Assembly (NCBI RefSeq): GCF_026013525.1
Contig: NZ_JAPDRA010000008.1
Coordinates: 84,501 to 148,500 of the forward strand
DNA from: Sphingomonas canadensis
Lineage (GTDB): Bacteria > Pseudomonadota > Alphaproteobacteria > Sphingomonadales > Sphingomonadaceae
Direction of reading: 5' to 3'
DNA length: 64,000 nucleotides
How positions within the stretch are numbered: position 1 is the stretch's first letter; the number at the start of each line of letters is the position of its first letter. The notes below the pieces were generated by a model. The model did not search any database. It worked only from the letters and a program-made list of their open reading frames with translations, and had not been told where the DNA came from. This document shows, piece by piece, positions 44,130-52,601 of the stretch. The position numbers and the translations under genes are program-made.

Positions 44130-45697
44130 GCCGCCTTCCGGAACGGCGCACGCTCGGCAAGCGTGAAGAAGCCGTCCAAGGATTCAAAGCGGAAGGCGTC
44201 GAGCGACAATCCGTTGTGATCGGCAAGCCGCAGGACGCCTTCGGCGAGCGTCATGCGCGGCAGAATATAATAGTCATGTGCGTGCATATTCTCTTCGTCC
44301 ATTCTGACGCAGATGGTGATGTCGGGGCGAAGGCTCTCGTCGAGCCGGATTTTCCAGCGGCGGCTGCCGCCGCGGGTGAGCTTACACCGAGCAATCACGA
44401 TGGATGCGGTGATCTCTTCATTGATGAGAAGCGTGTCGTTTTCGAGATTCTGGATCGCCGTGCCGCCTGCTGCGCGCACGCCTTCGATTACGTCCTTCAC
44501 GATGGACGGATGCATCCGCCGCAGCGCCCGATTGATTTCGAGATAGCGGTAATCATGGTCGGGAACGTATCCGACCAAGGAATAGGCGCGGAGCAGACTG
44601 CCAAAGCGCGATTGATAGGCGCTGCTCGACGGACCGTCTTCGTACTCGTCGATGATAAGGCCGGACAGAGAACCGTTCTTCGCGAGAATGTCCGCCAGCA
44701 AAGCCAGCATCTCTTCATCGGAGAGGCGCTGCGACCGCTGATCGATGACGAGCCGCGCGGCATCGAAGAGTGGCTGTGGCACGATGGCAGGAAACGCGGA
44801 ATCGTGCCTGATCCATTCCGATGGATCGTTGCGCACATGCTTGGTTTTCAGCTTGAAGGATGTGCGGCCCCAGACATTGTGACCCACATATTTCTCGTTG
44901 ATGAGAATCTGGTGGACCGCGCCACGCGACCACGGGCGCTCAAGGTCCGACATGATCCCTTGTGCGTTGAGCCAGTCGGCGATCTGCCGTTCCGAGCGCT
45001 GATCCTCAACGAACTGGCGATAGATTTCACGGACAAGGGCGACCTCTTCGTCCGGCCCCTCGACCAGCACGACCCGATCCGTTGCGATGCTCTTATGCTC
45101 ACCGCGATCAAGCAAGCCCTTCTGATTGCCGTGCTCATCGACAAGCATCCGGCGCAAGCCGAATCCCGGTGGTCCGCCTTGACGATAGCCGAGCGTGATG
45201 AGGCGGCATTGCCCCTTGAACACCTTGATCGACAGCTCGCGGCTATATTCACCGGCCATCACCTGCTTGACCGTCGTTACGATGGATGAACCCATCGATC
45301 CGTCATTCTCGACCTGCTCGGCGCAATAATGAATGGAGATGCCCGCGCTCTTGCACAGCCACACATAGTGCGATGCTTCATTGGGGTCTTGAAAGCGGCC
45401 CCAGCGGCTCACGTCATAGACAAGGATCGCTTCAAAATCAGCGTTGCCGCTCTGTATGTCGGATAGAAGCTGCTGGAATGAATCGCGTCCGTCGATGCGA
45501 AGGCCACTCTTCCCCTCGTCGGCATAGGTGCGGACGATCTCAAATCCGCGTCGCGCGGCATAGGCTCTGATCTCGGCGGATTGGTTATCGGTCGAGTATT
45601 TCTGATGTTCGGTGGACATACGGACATATTCGGCTGCCCGTTTGAGCGGCTTTTCACCTGACTGGCCGTCTTCTCCTGTCCTCCACTCAATAACCAT
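44126..45697 (-). CDS. large serine recombinase
   Basis: 523 residues. The N-terminal resolvase domain has catalytic Ser28 in AAEYVRMSTEHQ and the VYDVSRWGRFQD region. The Recombinase domain follows (GPPGFGLRRMLVDEHGNQ, then RQIADWLNAQGI). The C-terminal part has no obvious zinc ribbon, which is unusual for phage-type integrases of this class. ATG at 45697 is preceded by AAGG; the frame is open further to 45850. It probably catalyses integration or excision of the element together with the two ParB-like proteins encoded behind it. Confidence 0.85.
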   Translation of the reverse strand: MVIEWRTGEDGQSGEKPLKRAAEYVRMSTEHQKYSTDNQSAEIRAYAARRGFEIVRTYADEGKSGLRIDGRDSFQQLLSDIQSGNADFEAILVYDVSRWGRFQDPNEASHYVWLCKSAGISIHYCAEQVENDGSMGSSIVTTVKQVMAGEYSRELSIKVFKGQCRLITLGYRQGGPPGFGLRRMLVDEHGNQKGLLDRGEHKSIATDRVVLVEGPDEEVALVREIYRQFVEDQRSERQIADWLNAQGIMSDLERPWSRGAVHQILINEKYVGHNVWGRTSFKLKTKHVRNDPSEWIRHDSAFPAIVPQPLFDAARLVIDQRSQRLSDEEMLALLADILAKNGSLSGLIIDEYEDGPSSSAYQSRFGSLLRAYSLVGYVPDHDYRYLEINRALRRMHPSIVKDVIEGVRAAGGTAIQNLENDTLLINEEITASIVIARCKLTRGGSRRWKIRLDESLRPDITICVRMDEENMHAHDYYILPRMTLAEGVLRLADHNGLSLDAFRFESLDGFFTLAERAPFRKAA

Positions 45698-45771
45698 TGA
45701 TACGCCTTGGTGTTGATCGAACGCTTTCCTGTCGGCTGCTGTCGCCCTCCTAACAGCAAAGGAGAGGTAAC

Positions 45772-46122
45772 ATGTTTCCAAAGAAGGGAAGTTCATTTCC
45801 AATCGGTCGCGTTGGTCTGACCGAGACCGAGTTTGCGCAAGTGATCGCATCGGCCTTGAAGGTCGAATTCGGATCGGCGCGCAACGGGACCAAGATTATC
45901 ACCCAATGGACGGGCGTTAGTCAGCGCACGGCCAAAAACTGGCTGAGCGGTAAAAATGCCCCCAGCGGCGTTCACCTCGTCATGCTGGCGAGGGAGTCCA
46001 ATGCCGTCCTGAAAGCGCTGATGCTCATGGCCGAACGCCCTGAGATGTCACTCGGGGCGAGCCTTCTGTCCCTCAAGCGATTGCTGGCCGAAACGATGGC
46101 CGCATTGGATCAGATGATGTGA
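45772..46122 (+). CDS. small helix-turn-helix DNA-binding protein
   Basis: 116 residues. TEFAQVIASALKVEF is followed by QWTGVSQRTAKNWLSGKNAPSGVHLVML, a Cro/XRE-like or MerR-like recognition region. AGGAGAGG lies before the ATG. It is divergent from the recombinase operon with only 74 bases between them and is therefore a candidate regulator of it. Confidence 0.7.
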   Translation: MFPKKGSSFPIGRVGLTETEFAQVIASALKVEFGSARNGTKIITQWTGVSQRTAKNWLSGKNAPSGVHLVMLARESNAVLKALMLMAERPEMSLGASLLSLKRLLAETMAALDQMM

Positions 46123-46131
46123 CGCAATCTC

Positions 46132-46155
46132 GGATCGGCTCTAACGGGCCGATCC
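46132..46155. terminator. hairpin after the helix-turn-helix gene
   Basis: GGATCGGC (46132-46139) and GCCGATCC (46148-46155) are perfect 8-base arms around an 8-base loop, ten bases after the stop codon. No T run follows, so termination is only probable. Confidence 0.45.
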
Positions 46156-46281
46156 TCGGCCACGTTAGGAGTTGTGATCCCGTCGCTCGCGACCCATATA
46201 GCGCATATCGCGCACAAACGACTCCACGGCGCGCCATGCTATCTGAATTTACTGCATTTTCTGGCAAATATGGTGTAATTG

Positions 46282-46315
46282 CTTGTTAGAAATATCTATG
46301 TTATTATCTAACAAG
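46282..46315. promoter_or_regulatory. inverted repeat before the AbiE pair, likely autoregulatory operator
   Basis: CTTGTTAGA (46282-46290) and TCTAACAAG (46307-46315) are perfect inverses with a 16-base A/T-rich spacer. The repeat ends 14 bases before the antitoxin start. AbiEi-type antitoxins are known to repress their own promoters by binding inverted repeats. Confidence 0.7.
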
Positions 46316-46329
46316 AAGGAGGCGCTAAA

Positions 46330-46938
46330 ATGTCCGCCGTAGCCGATAAAATCATCAAGCGAGTGCGCGGCAAGGGACGCGGATGGGCGTTTACGCCCAA
46401 GGATTTCCTCGACCTCGGCACCCGCGCTTCTATCGACATGGCCCTCACCCGCCTCGTGCAAGCGGGCCAGATTCGGCGCATCGGGCGCGGCCTTTATGAT
46501 TACCCCAAGCTGCATGACAAGCTCGGCGCGCTCACGCCCGATGCCGATAGCATCGCTCAGGCCGTCGCGACGCAAAGCGGTGACAGGCTATCCGCCTCCG
46601 GCGCGCAATCCGCCAATCGCCTCGGCATTTCCACACAGGTGCCCGCGAAGGCAAGCTATGCGACCAGCGGACAAACGCGCGTGAAGAAAGTGGCGGGCCG
46701 CACGATCGCGCTCAAGCGATCTCGCGCACCGATACTCGATGACGCATCACAGGATGCCAATGCGGTTCTGCAACTGCTCGCGCATGTCGGCAAAGCGAAC
46801 ATCGACGACGATCTTATCCATCGCCTCGCCTCGCAGCTTGATGATCGCGATTTGAAGGCTCTCAGAAAAGCCCAGCCGCTCATGCCAGGCTGGATGAGCG
46901 ATGCGGTGCACAAGATAGGCTTGGTGCGACATGGATGA
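46330..46938 (+). CDS. AbiEi-like antitoxin (DUF6088 family)
   Basis: 202 residues. The N-terminal winged helix-turn-helix (KIIKRVRGKGRGWAFTPKDFLDLGTRASIDMALTRLV is its span, residues 7-43) and RIGRGLYDYPK are typical of DUF6088/AbiEi proteins, which repress and neutralise in type IV toxin-antitoxin pairs. AAGGAGG precedes the ATG. It overlaps the toxin start by eight bases. Confidence 0.85.
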   Translation: MSAVADKIIKRVRGKGRGWAFTPKDFLDLGTRASIDMALTRLVQAGQIRRIGRGLYDYPKLHDKLGALTPDADSIAQAVATQSGDRLSASGAQSANRLGISTQVPAKASYATSGQTRVKKVAGRTIALKRSRAPILDDASQDANAVLQLLAHVGKANIDDDLIHRLASQLDDRDLKALRKAQPLMPGWMSDAVHKIGLVRHG

Positions 46939-47989
46939 GTTTGCTCGTAGAGCCGACGATGATCGTCTCGCCTTCATCAATGAGGCGGCGGCGCGGCGCG
47001 ATGTCACGCCGATCATCATCGAGAAGGATTTCTGGGTTTGCTGGACGCTACGCCGGTTGATGGAAGTGCCGGTCCTGCGCGACCACCTCACCTTCAAGGG
47101 CGGCACGTCGCTATCGAAAGCCTATGGCATTATCGAACGCTTCTCGGAGGATATCGATCTCACCATCGGACGCGATGCGCCATTGGTCAGCGAGACATTG
47201 CCGCCAATGGAAGACGGAATCAGCGGCAAGGAACGCGAGCGCCGCACCAAGGCGCTCAAGGCAGCGGCGCAATCCTATGTGCAGACCATCGCCCTGCCGG
47301 AACTCGCAAAAGCTATCGAAGCATCGCTCGGCACGACCGAAGACTGGACAGTGCGGATCGATCCCGATGACCGCGATGCGCAGACGATCCTGTTCGAATA
47401 TCCCAAGCTGCTTGAGTATAGCATTGGCGGATGGGGCCGCAGCTACGGCCAAAGCTATGGAACAGTGACTGACGGTTACATTAAACCGCGCATCAAGCTC
47501 GAATTCGGGGCACGCGGCGAAACCGAACCTTCGGAAAGCAGAACGATCACGCCCTATCTCGCTGCGGAGTTTCCGGGCGAACTGCCGAATGCCGAGGTTC
47601 AGGTTTCCACCTTGTCCGTGCTGCGCAGCTTTTGGGAAAAGGTCACAATCCTTCATGCGCTCCATCACGGCACGAAGCTGCTGCCGGAGATGTCCCGCCA
47701 CTATTACGACACCATGATGCTGGCGGCGAAGGGCATTGATGACGAGGCCAAGGAACGCCCCGATCTTCTCGCCAAGGTCGTGCTCAACAAAAGCCTGATG
47801 TTCGCGGACAACAAGGCGTCATATGGCACGGCGATGATCGGCTCGCTCCGCCTCGTTCCAACCGACGAGCTGCGCGCGCGCCTCGCGGGTGACTATGCTG
47901 CCATGTCGGAAATGTTCATGGCACCGCCGCCCTCATTCGATGACCTGATGGTGGCGATTGCGGCACTGGAAACGAAGCTCAACGGATAA
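46931..47989 (+). CDS. AbiEii/AbiGii-type nucleotidyltransferase toxin
   Basis: 352 residues. The nucleotidyltransferase signature is GGTSLSKAY at 57-65 with the acidic motif SEDIDL at 72-77. The IIEKDFWVCW segment before it is the usual N-terminal hallmark. Members of this family transfer nucleotides to tRNA acceptor stems or other targets and cause abortive infection. It is translationally coupled to the antitoxin. Confidence 0.9.
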   Translation: MDEFARRADDDRLAFINEAAARRDVTPIIIEKDFWVCWTLRRLMEVPVLRDHLTFKGGTSLSKAYGIIERFSEDIDLTIGRDAPLVSETLPPMEDGISGKERERRTKALKAAAQSYVQTIALPELAKAIEASLGTTEDWTVRIDPDDRDAQTILFEYPKLLEYSIGGWGRSYGQSYGTVTDGYIKPRIKLEFGARGETEPSESRTITPYLAAEFPGELPNAEVQVSTLSVLRSFWEKVTILHALHHGTKLLPEMSRHYYDTMMLAAKGIDDEAKERPDLLAKVVLNKSLMFADNKASYGTAMIGSLRLVPTDELRARLAGDYAAMSEMFMAPPPSFDDLMVAIAALETKLNG

Positions 47990-48194
47990 CTCGCGCTCAA
48001 AAGTGGACGCGGCCTCGGCGATCCTCAACGGGGCCGTTCAAAACCAATGGATGATTGCCGCGAGATTATCCCTGCTGCCGGCAGCACACGAAAGAAAGTG
48101 ACGGCGCCAAGGAAACCTCTCAGCCGACGTTTTTCTTCCTATGACGGCTTAGGGGACCGCCATCTGTGTGCCACCGACATCGCCCGATGGGCGA

Positions 48195-51100
48195 TCAAGG
48201 ACCGGGACACGCGCCACCGAATGATGGAGGTGGCGGTGGTGTCGGTGCGGTGCAATTCGATTTGGAGCCGCCGCCGCTGCCGTTGCAACTCCATGTCCAA
48301 GGACCGATGCCAGCAACCGCGCTCGCGGTTCCCGCTGAACAGAGGCCCGAGACAGGGGCCGACGCGGTCGGCATATTGTTCGATGGGCCGCACGCGCCAT
48401 GGATGATCGCTTGCGACGAACAGCCCGACGCGGTGCCGCCGTTCGCGCCCGAACAGTTCCATGTGTAAGGACCGGTGCCCGCAACGGCGGTCGCAGCGCC
48501 AGCGGAGCATAGACCGCTAGTCGGTGCCGACGCGGAATATTGCCCATCTGCCGGGCCGCACACGCCGTTGACGACAAGATTGGCGGAACAGCTTACATTG
48601 TTACCCCCGTTGATACCGTTGCAATTCCAGTCGAACGGACCTGCACCAACGACGGCGGTCGCATTGCCCGTCGCACAAAGGCCCGATGTCGGCTTGGTAT
48701 AGACGTTGCTGCCGTTCGCGGGTCCGCACGATCCGTGGACCTTCTGCGGCGCATTGCAAATCGCGGTCGTGCCGCCGTTGATACCATTGCAATTCCAGTT
48801 CCAAGTATAGCTGGAATTGGTGACGGCGGTGGCGCTGCCCGCAGAGCATAGGCCCGACGATGGCGATGTCGGGGTGCTGACACCATTGGCGGTGCCGCAC
48901 ACGCCATTGATGGATTTATTGGCCGTACAGGACGCATTGGCTCCGCCGTTGACGCCATTGCATGTCCATGCCCACGGCCCCGCTCCCGATACGGCGGTCG
49001 GCGATCCGACCGAACAGAGATTGGTCGCAGGCGCGGTATAGAAATTGCCATTATGCGATGGTCCGCATTGCGCGTCTTGACGAAGCGGCGCGGAACAGGA
49101 TGCATTGGTTCCGCCATTCGATCCGGCGCAGGTCCATGTAAACGGACCCGATCCCGATACCGCCGAGGCTGTTCCCGGTGAACAGAGTCCCGATGACGGC
49201 GCGGTATAAGCGCCGACGCCATTTGCCGACCCGCACGATGCGTTGACGCGAAGCGGAGCGGAACATGACGCATTGGTTCCGCCATTCACGCCATTGCAAT
49301 TCCACGACCACGGGCCTGCCCCGCTGACCGCTGTTGCCGTGCCCGACGAGCAAAGATTGGAGGATGGTGCGGATGTCACCCCGACGCCGTTTGCCGATCC
49401 GCACACACCATTTTGCATCAGCGGCGCCGAACAGGATGCGTTCGTGCCGCCATTTGCGCCATTACAATTCCACGCCCAAGGGCCGGTTCCTGAAACGGCG
49501 GTTGCCGTTCCCGATGAACAAAGGTTGGAACTTGGCGCGCTCATGGTGCCGACGGTGTCGGCGCTGCCGCAGGTTCCATTGACCGCGCAAAGCGGGTTCG
49601 CCTTCGAACAGCTTGCATTCGACCCGCCGCCCGAACCATTGCAAGTCCATGTGCGGGTCGTGCCGCAGCCAGTCGCGCCATTATCGCCCGCGACCGAACC
49701 GGACGAGCAAGCGCCTGCCGTAGCGCTACACACGCCATTGACGACGCACACCGGGTTGGCCTTGGAACAGCTTGCATTGGAGCCACCGCCCGACCCGTTA
49801 CAGGTCCAGCTTCGGGTCGTTCCACAAGCGGTCGCGCCGTTGTCGCCCGATGGCGATCCTGCCGAGCAGGCACCGGCCGTCGCGCTACATGCGCCATTTA
49901 CCGCGCAGACCGGGTTCGCATTCGAGCAACCGGCGTTCGATCCGCCGCCTGACCCATTGCATGACCATGTGCGCGTCGTGCCGCAGCCCGTCGCGCCATT
50001 GTCACCGGACACCGAACCAGCCGAACATGTTCCGGCCGAACCGCCGCAGGCGCCGTTCACCGCGCAGGCCGCGTTGCTATAGGAACAACTGGCGTTTGAT
50101 CCGCCGCCCGAGCCGTTGCAAGTCCAAGTGCGGGTTGTGCCGCAAGAGGTCAGGCCATTGTCGCCCGAGACCGATCCCGCTGAACAGGCTCCGGGACCAC
50201 CGCACGCGCCGTTGACGGCCGCCGCGCACGCGATGCCGGACACGGTGACTGGAGACGCGCTGTCCGCCGTTGCGCCGTTGCCAAGCTGACCCGAGCCGCC
50301 CTTGCCCCAGCATTTGATCGTCCCGTCGCCAAGCGCTGCGCACGTGTGATAATTGCCCGCCGCAACAGCTTCCACGCCCGAAAGGCCCGATGCGAGACCG
50401 GGAGTTTCGGCGACGGTGATGGTTCCGCGACCAAGCTGGCCCGAAAAATTGCTACCCCAGCAATTAACGGTGCCGTTATTTAGGAGGGCGCAGGCATGAT
50501 AGCCGCCGACCGTGACGCCAACCGCGTTCGATATGCCGATGACATTGACCGGCACGCTGCTGTTGGTACTCGATGTCCCGTCGCCGAGCTTCTTATTGCC
50601 GTTCTCACCCCAGCATTTGACGCCGCCAGAGGCCATGACGGCGCAGGCGCTGTATCCGTTGATCGATATATCGACGACGCCGCTAGAAAGTCCGACCACA
50701 TTCTTCGGCGTCGCGCTATGCGCATATTGCGTTCCGGCTCCTAGCTGGCCGTAATAGTCATTCCCCCAGCATTTGACCGCGCCACCAGTGGTCAAAGCGC
50801 AGCTATTTGCGCCGCCCGATGCGATCTTCTGCACACCGCTCGTAAGCCCCGAGACATTGACGGGCACATTGCTGCCCGTTCCCATCGCGCCGCCGTTGCC
50901 CAACTGGCCCGAGCCATGCTGGCCCCAGCATTTGACCCCGCCTCCGGTCGTCAATGCGCATGTATGGTTCTCGCCCGCCGCGATGGCTTGGACGCCGCTC
51001 GATAAGCCGCTTACATAGTTTGCGGGCGATGTCTGCATGAAGGTCGAGGTACCGTCGCCAAGCTCGCCGCCGCTTCCGACGCCCCAGCATTTGACTCCGC

Positions 51101-51398
51101 CGGTGGAGAGGATCGCGCAGGTATGACTGCTACCCCCGGAGACGGCCTGCACGCCGCTCGAAAGGGTCAGAACATCAACGGGTGTGGAACTGGAAGTGGT
51201 GCTCCCATTACCAAGCTGGCCACCGATCATGCTTCCATTCGATCCCCAGCATTTGAGGGCACCGCCGGTCGTGATCGCGCAGCTATGATCCCAGCCATAA
51301 CCGATCTTGTTGCAACTCGCGCTCCATGCCGATCCCGACGCGACAAGGAAAAGCAACGCACTGACGACGGATAGAAGCTTAGCGGTGGATCGACACAT
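48195..51398 (-). CDS. large secreted protein: seven-blade RCC1-like propeller plus 12 cysteine-rich modules
   Basis: 1067 residues. Signal peptide MCRSTAKLLSVVSALLFLVASGS. Residues about 30-390 hold seven repeats with the core GGxVKCWGxNxxGQLGxGT, enough for one complete RCC1-type propeller. Then come four modules of type A (CSAGSVSGDNG, CGTTRTWTCNGSGGGSNASCS) and eight of type B (CGSANG, SSNLCSSGTATAVSG, GPWSWNCNGVNGGTNASC). It ends PPPPPSFGGACPGP with no recognisable anchor. AGGAG precedes the ATG. The even cysteine spacing suggests disulfides outside the cytoplasm. Adhesion or receptor binding is a guess. Confidence 0.8.
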   Translation of the reverse strand: MCRSTAKLLSVVSALLFLVASGSAWSASCNKIGYGWDHSCAITTGGALKCWGSNGSMIGGQLGNGSTTSSSTPVDVLTLSSGVQAVSGGSSHTCAILSTGGVKCWGVGSGGELGDGTSTFMQTSPANYVSGLSSGVQAIAAGENHTCALTTGGGVKCWGQHGSGQLGNGGAMGTGSNVPVNVSGLTSGVQKIASGGANSCALTTGGAVKCWGNDYYGQLGAGTQYAHSATPKNVVGLSSGVVDISINGYSACAVMASGGVKCWGENGNKKLGDGTSSTNSSVPVNVIGISNAVGVTVGGYHACALLNNGTVNCWGSNFSGQLGRGTITVAETPGLASGLSGVEAVAAGNYHTCAALGDGTIKCWGKGGSGQLGNGATADSASPVTVSGIACAAAVNGACGGPGACSAGSVSGDNGLTSCGTTRTWTCNGSGGGSNASCSYSNAACAVNGACGGSAGTCSAGSVSGDNGATGCGTTRTWSCNGSGGGSNAGCSNANPVCAVNGACSATAGACSAGSPSGDNGATACGTTRSWTCNGSGGGSNASCSKANPVCVVNGVCSATAGACSSGSVAGDNGATGCGTTRTWTCNGSGGGSNASCSKANPLCAVNGTCGSADTVGTMSAPSSNLCSSGTATAVSGTGPWAWNCNGANGGTNASCSAPLMQNGVCGSANGVGVTSAPSSNLCSSGTATAVSGAGPWSWNCNGVNGGTNASCSAPLRVNASCGSANGVGAYTAPSSGLCSPGTASAVSGSGPFTWTCAGSNGGTNASCSAPLRQDAQCGPSHNGNFYTAPATNLCSVGSPTAVSGAGPWAWTCNGVNGGANASCTANKSINGVCGTANGVSTPTSPSSGLCSAGSATAVTNSSYTWNWNCNGINGGTTAICNAPQKVHGSCGPANGSNVYTKPTSGLCATGNATAVVGAGPFDWNCNGINGGNNVSCSANLVVNGVCGPADGQYSASAPTSGLCSAGAATAVAGTGPYTWNCSGANGGTASGCSSQAIIHGACGPSNNMPTASAPVSGLCSAGTASAVAGIGPWTWSCNGSGGGSKSNCTAPTPPPPPSFGGACPGP
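49085..50215. repeat. tandem repeats coding for cysteine-rich modules
   Basis: Protein-coding tandem units of roughly 155-175 bases inside the large secreted gene. Neighbouring units are highly similar at DNA level, especially the four type A units (about 49.55-50.2 kb), which makes length variation by recombination likely. Similar, more diverged units continue down to about 48.2 kb. Confidence 0.75.
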
Positions 51399-51413
51399 TC
51401 ATTCTCCTGACTG

Positions 51414-51882
51414 TTAGCGGGATTGAGCGGGCGCGATGCAATCGACCGCGCTCGGTTGGGCGGCCTCGCCGCAGGACCATTGCCACGCCTGCCCCACCTT
51501 CTTCACCGAAGATGGGGAACCGCAGGTGCAAAGGCCCGTGGCCGGTTTTGAGGAATGGAGTTTTTGCGTGGCGGGACCGCAAGTGCCGGACAGGCCATAA
51601 CCTGCCTTGCAACCTGAACAGGTCGCAAATTTAGGATCGGCTTCCGCTTTCCACTGCCCCGTCTTCGCATCACAGGTCAGATCGCGCGCATCGATCCAGC
51701 CACGCGAAAAGCCTATGCCATCTTCCGCATAAGCTCCGACCTTCGTGCTGGAAATTGTATCGCCCGAACAGGAACAGCCATCGACCGTCCAGACGACGCC
51801 GTAGAGATTTCCAGAATCACAGAGGCCATTTGCAAGCGAAAGGGGGGGGGTATGCTATGGAAAATACAAAAAGAAGAACCAT
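51414..51882 (-). pseudogene. frameshifted small secreted cysteine-rich protein gene (G9 tract)
   Basis: The - strand is open from about 51857 down to TAA at 51414 but has no start in frame. ATG at 51882 begins a clear signal peptide (MVLLFVFSIAYPP), then runs out of frame at nine C on this strand. With eight C instead, the reading continues as LSLANGLCDSGN and gives about 155 residues with 13 cysteines. The C-terminal part (CGPATQ, SSKPATGLC, WQWSC) matches the type B module of the adjacent large protein, 15 bases downstream. It is either switched off by slippage, disrupted, or a sequencing error. Confidence 0.7.
51842..51850. repeat. homopolymer of nine G (possible phase-variation tract)
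   Basis: Run of nine G on the + strand, lying within the signal-peptide codons of the frameshifted gene. Eight restores the frame and nine or ten do not. Confidence 0.75.
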
Positions 51883-52025
51883 CTGAGCGGTTCGACCGAA
51901 TAGAAATGAGAAGTAGTTACAACATGATTCCATGAATCCCCCAAGGTTCAAGAATCATACTACCATCGATTGGTTAATTTATTCAATAGGTCGATCAATA
52001 GACAATCATTGATCGAAATATGCGC

Positions 52026-52334
52026 TCAAAAGAGCGCATATTGACGGGACGCGATCTCGGCGTTGCGCCATTTATGTGTATTCGTAACCTCGGCGATCCA
52101 TGCTTCGACATAAGCCTCGGGGCCGCCCACGTGATCGACATGTGAGCGCATAAGGAAGTGCGAGCGGTAGCCGGTTTCGGTGATCGGAAGCGGTGCGCGT
52201 GCTGGCTGGATGCTTTCGATTTCGAGATGCGCCATGCTCTGCCCATCGTCAAAAATGAGGTGGTCAGCGTTCCAGCGTATTTCGATCTCGATGCCGTTCC
52301 AGTTTTTGTGAATGATTGCGTAGTCGGTTTTCAT
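52026..52334 (-). CDS. small hypothetical protein with conserved leader
   Basis: 102 residues, not recognised. AGGAGG lies eight bases before the ATG at 52334 (MKTDYAIIHKNWNG); the frame extends further upstream without such a site. No signal peptide or membrane segment; it looks like a compact beta-rich soluble protein (NGIEIEIRWNADHLIF). About 100 bases upstream lies an element also found before the ArdC gene, which suggests common regulation and marks it as a mobile-element accessory gene. Confidence 0.7.
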   Translation of the reverse strand: MKTDYAIIHKNWNGIEIEIRWNADHLIFDDGQSMAHLEIESIQPARAPLPITETGYRSHFLMRSHVDHVGGPEAYVEAWIAEVTNTHKWRNAEIASRQYALF

Positions 52335-52420
52335 GCCTGCCTCCTTTGCGTTTGGGTTCGTCCGGTGGACGGGGAGGCAGATCGGCGGGTGCGGCACGGG
52401 CGCGTGTCACCCCAAGGAAC

Positions 52421-52480
52421 GAAGGGGAAAACGGGAAACACGGGAGCGATAGCGAATGGATCGGGCAACCCGTTGACGCG
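52421..52480 (-). ncRNA. conserved leader element, copy 1
   Basis: On the - strand: stem AACGGG (52469-52474) closes with CCCGTT (52430-52435) around conserved blocks TGCCCGATCCATTCGC and CTCCCGTGTT. It lies 96-154 bases upstream of the 102-residue gene. Copy 2 before ardC has the same blocks with a compensating stem change. A structured RNA leader is proposed, not proven. Confidence 0.5.
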
Positions 52481-52601
52481 CGACCGGCACCCGCCATTCT
52501 CACCGGCATCATCAACGGATGATCCCAGACGCAAGGCGGACATGAAAAAGCGCCGACAAGCGGCGCTTCATCACAAAAGGCATTGGATAATCGAAAGGCC
52601 G

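Noticed and set aside
48179..48195. ATCGCCC-GAT-GGGCGAT hairpin as terminator of the large secreted gene
   Set aside because: It overlaps the stop codon and has no T run on the - strand side, so evidence for termination is too thin.
48195..50215. Regular repeats that might be taken for a CRISPR array
   Set aside because: The repeats are longer than CRISPR units, diverge gradually and encode cysteine-rich modules in an uninterrupted frame. No cas genes are near.
52264..52543. Small open frames between the 102-residue gene and ardC as separate protein genes
   Set aside because: They lack ribosome binding sites and overlap the leader element. The shared STGCPIHS stretch is recorded with that element instead.
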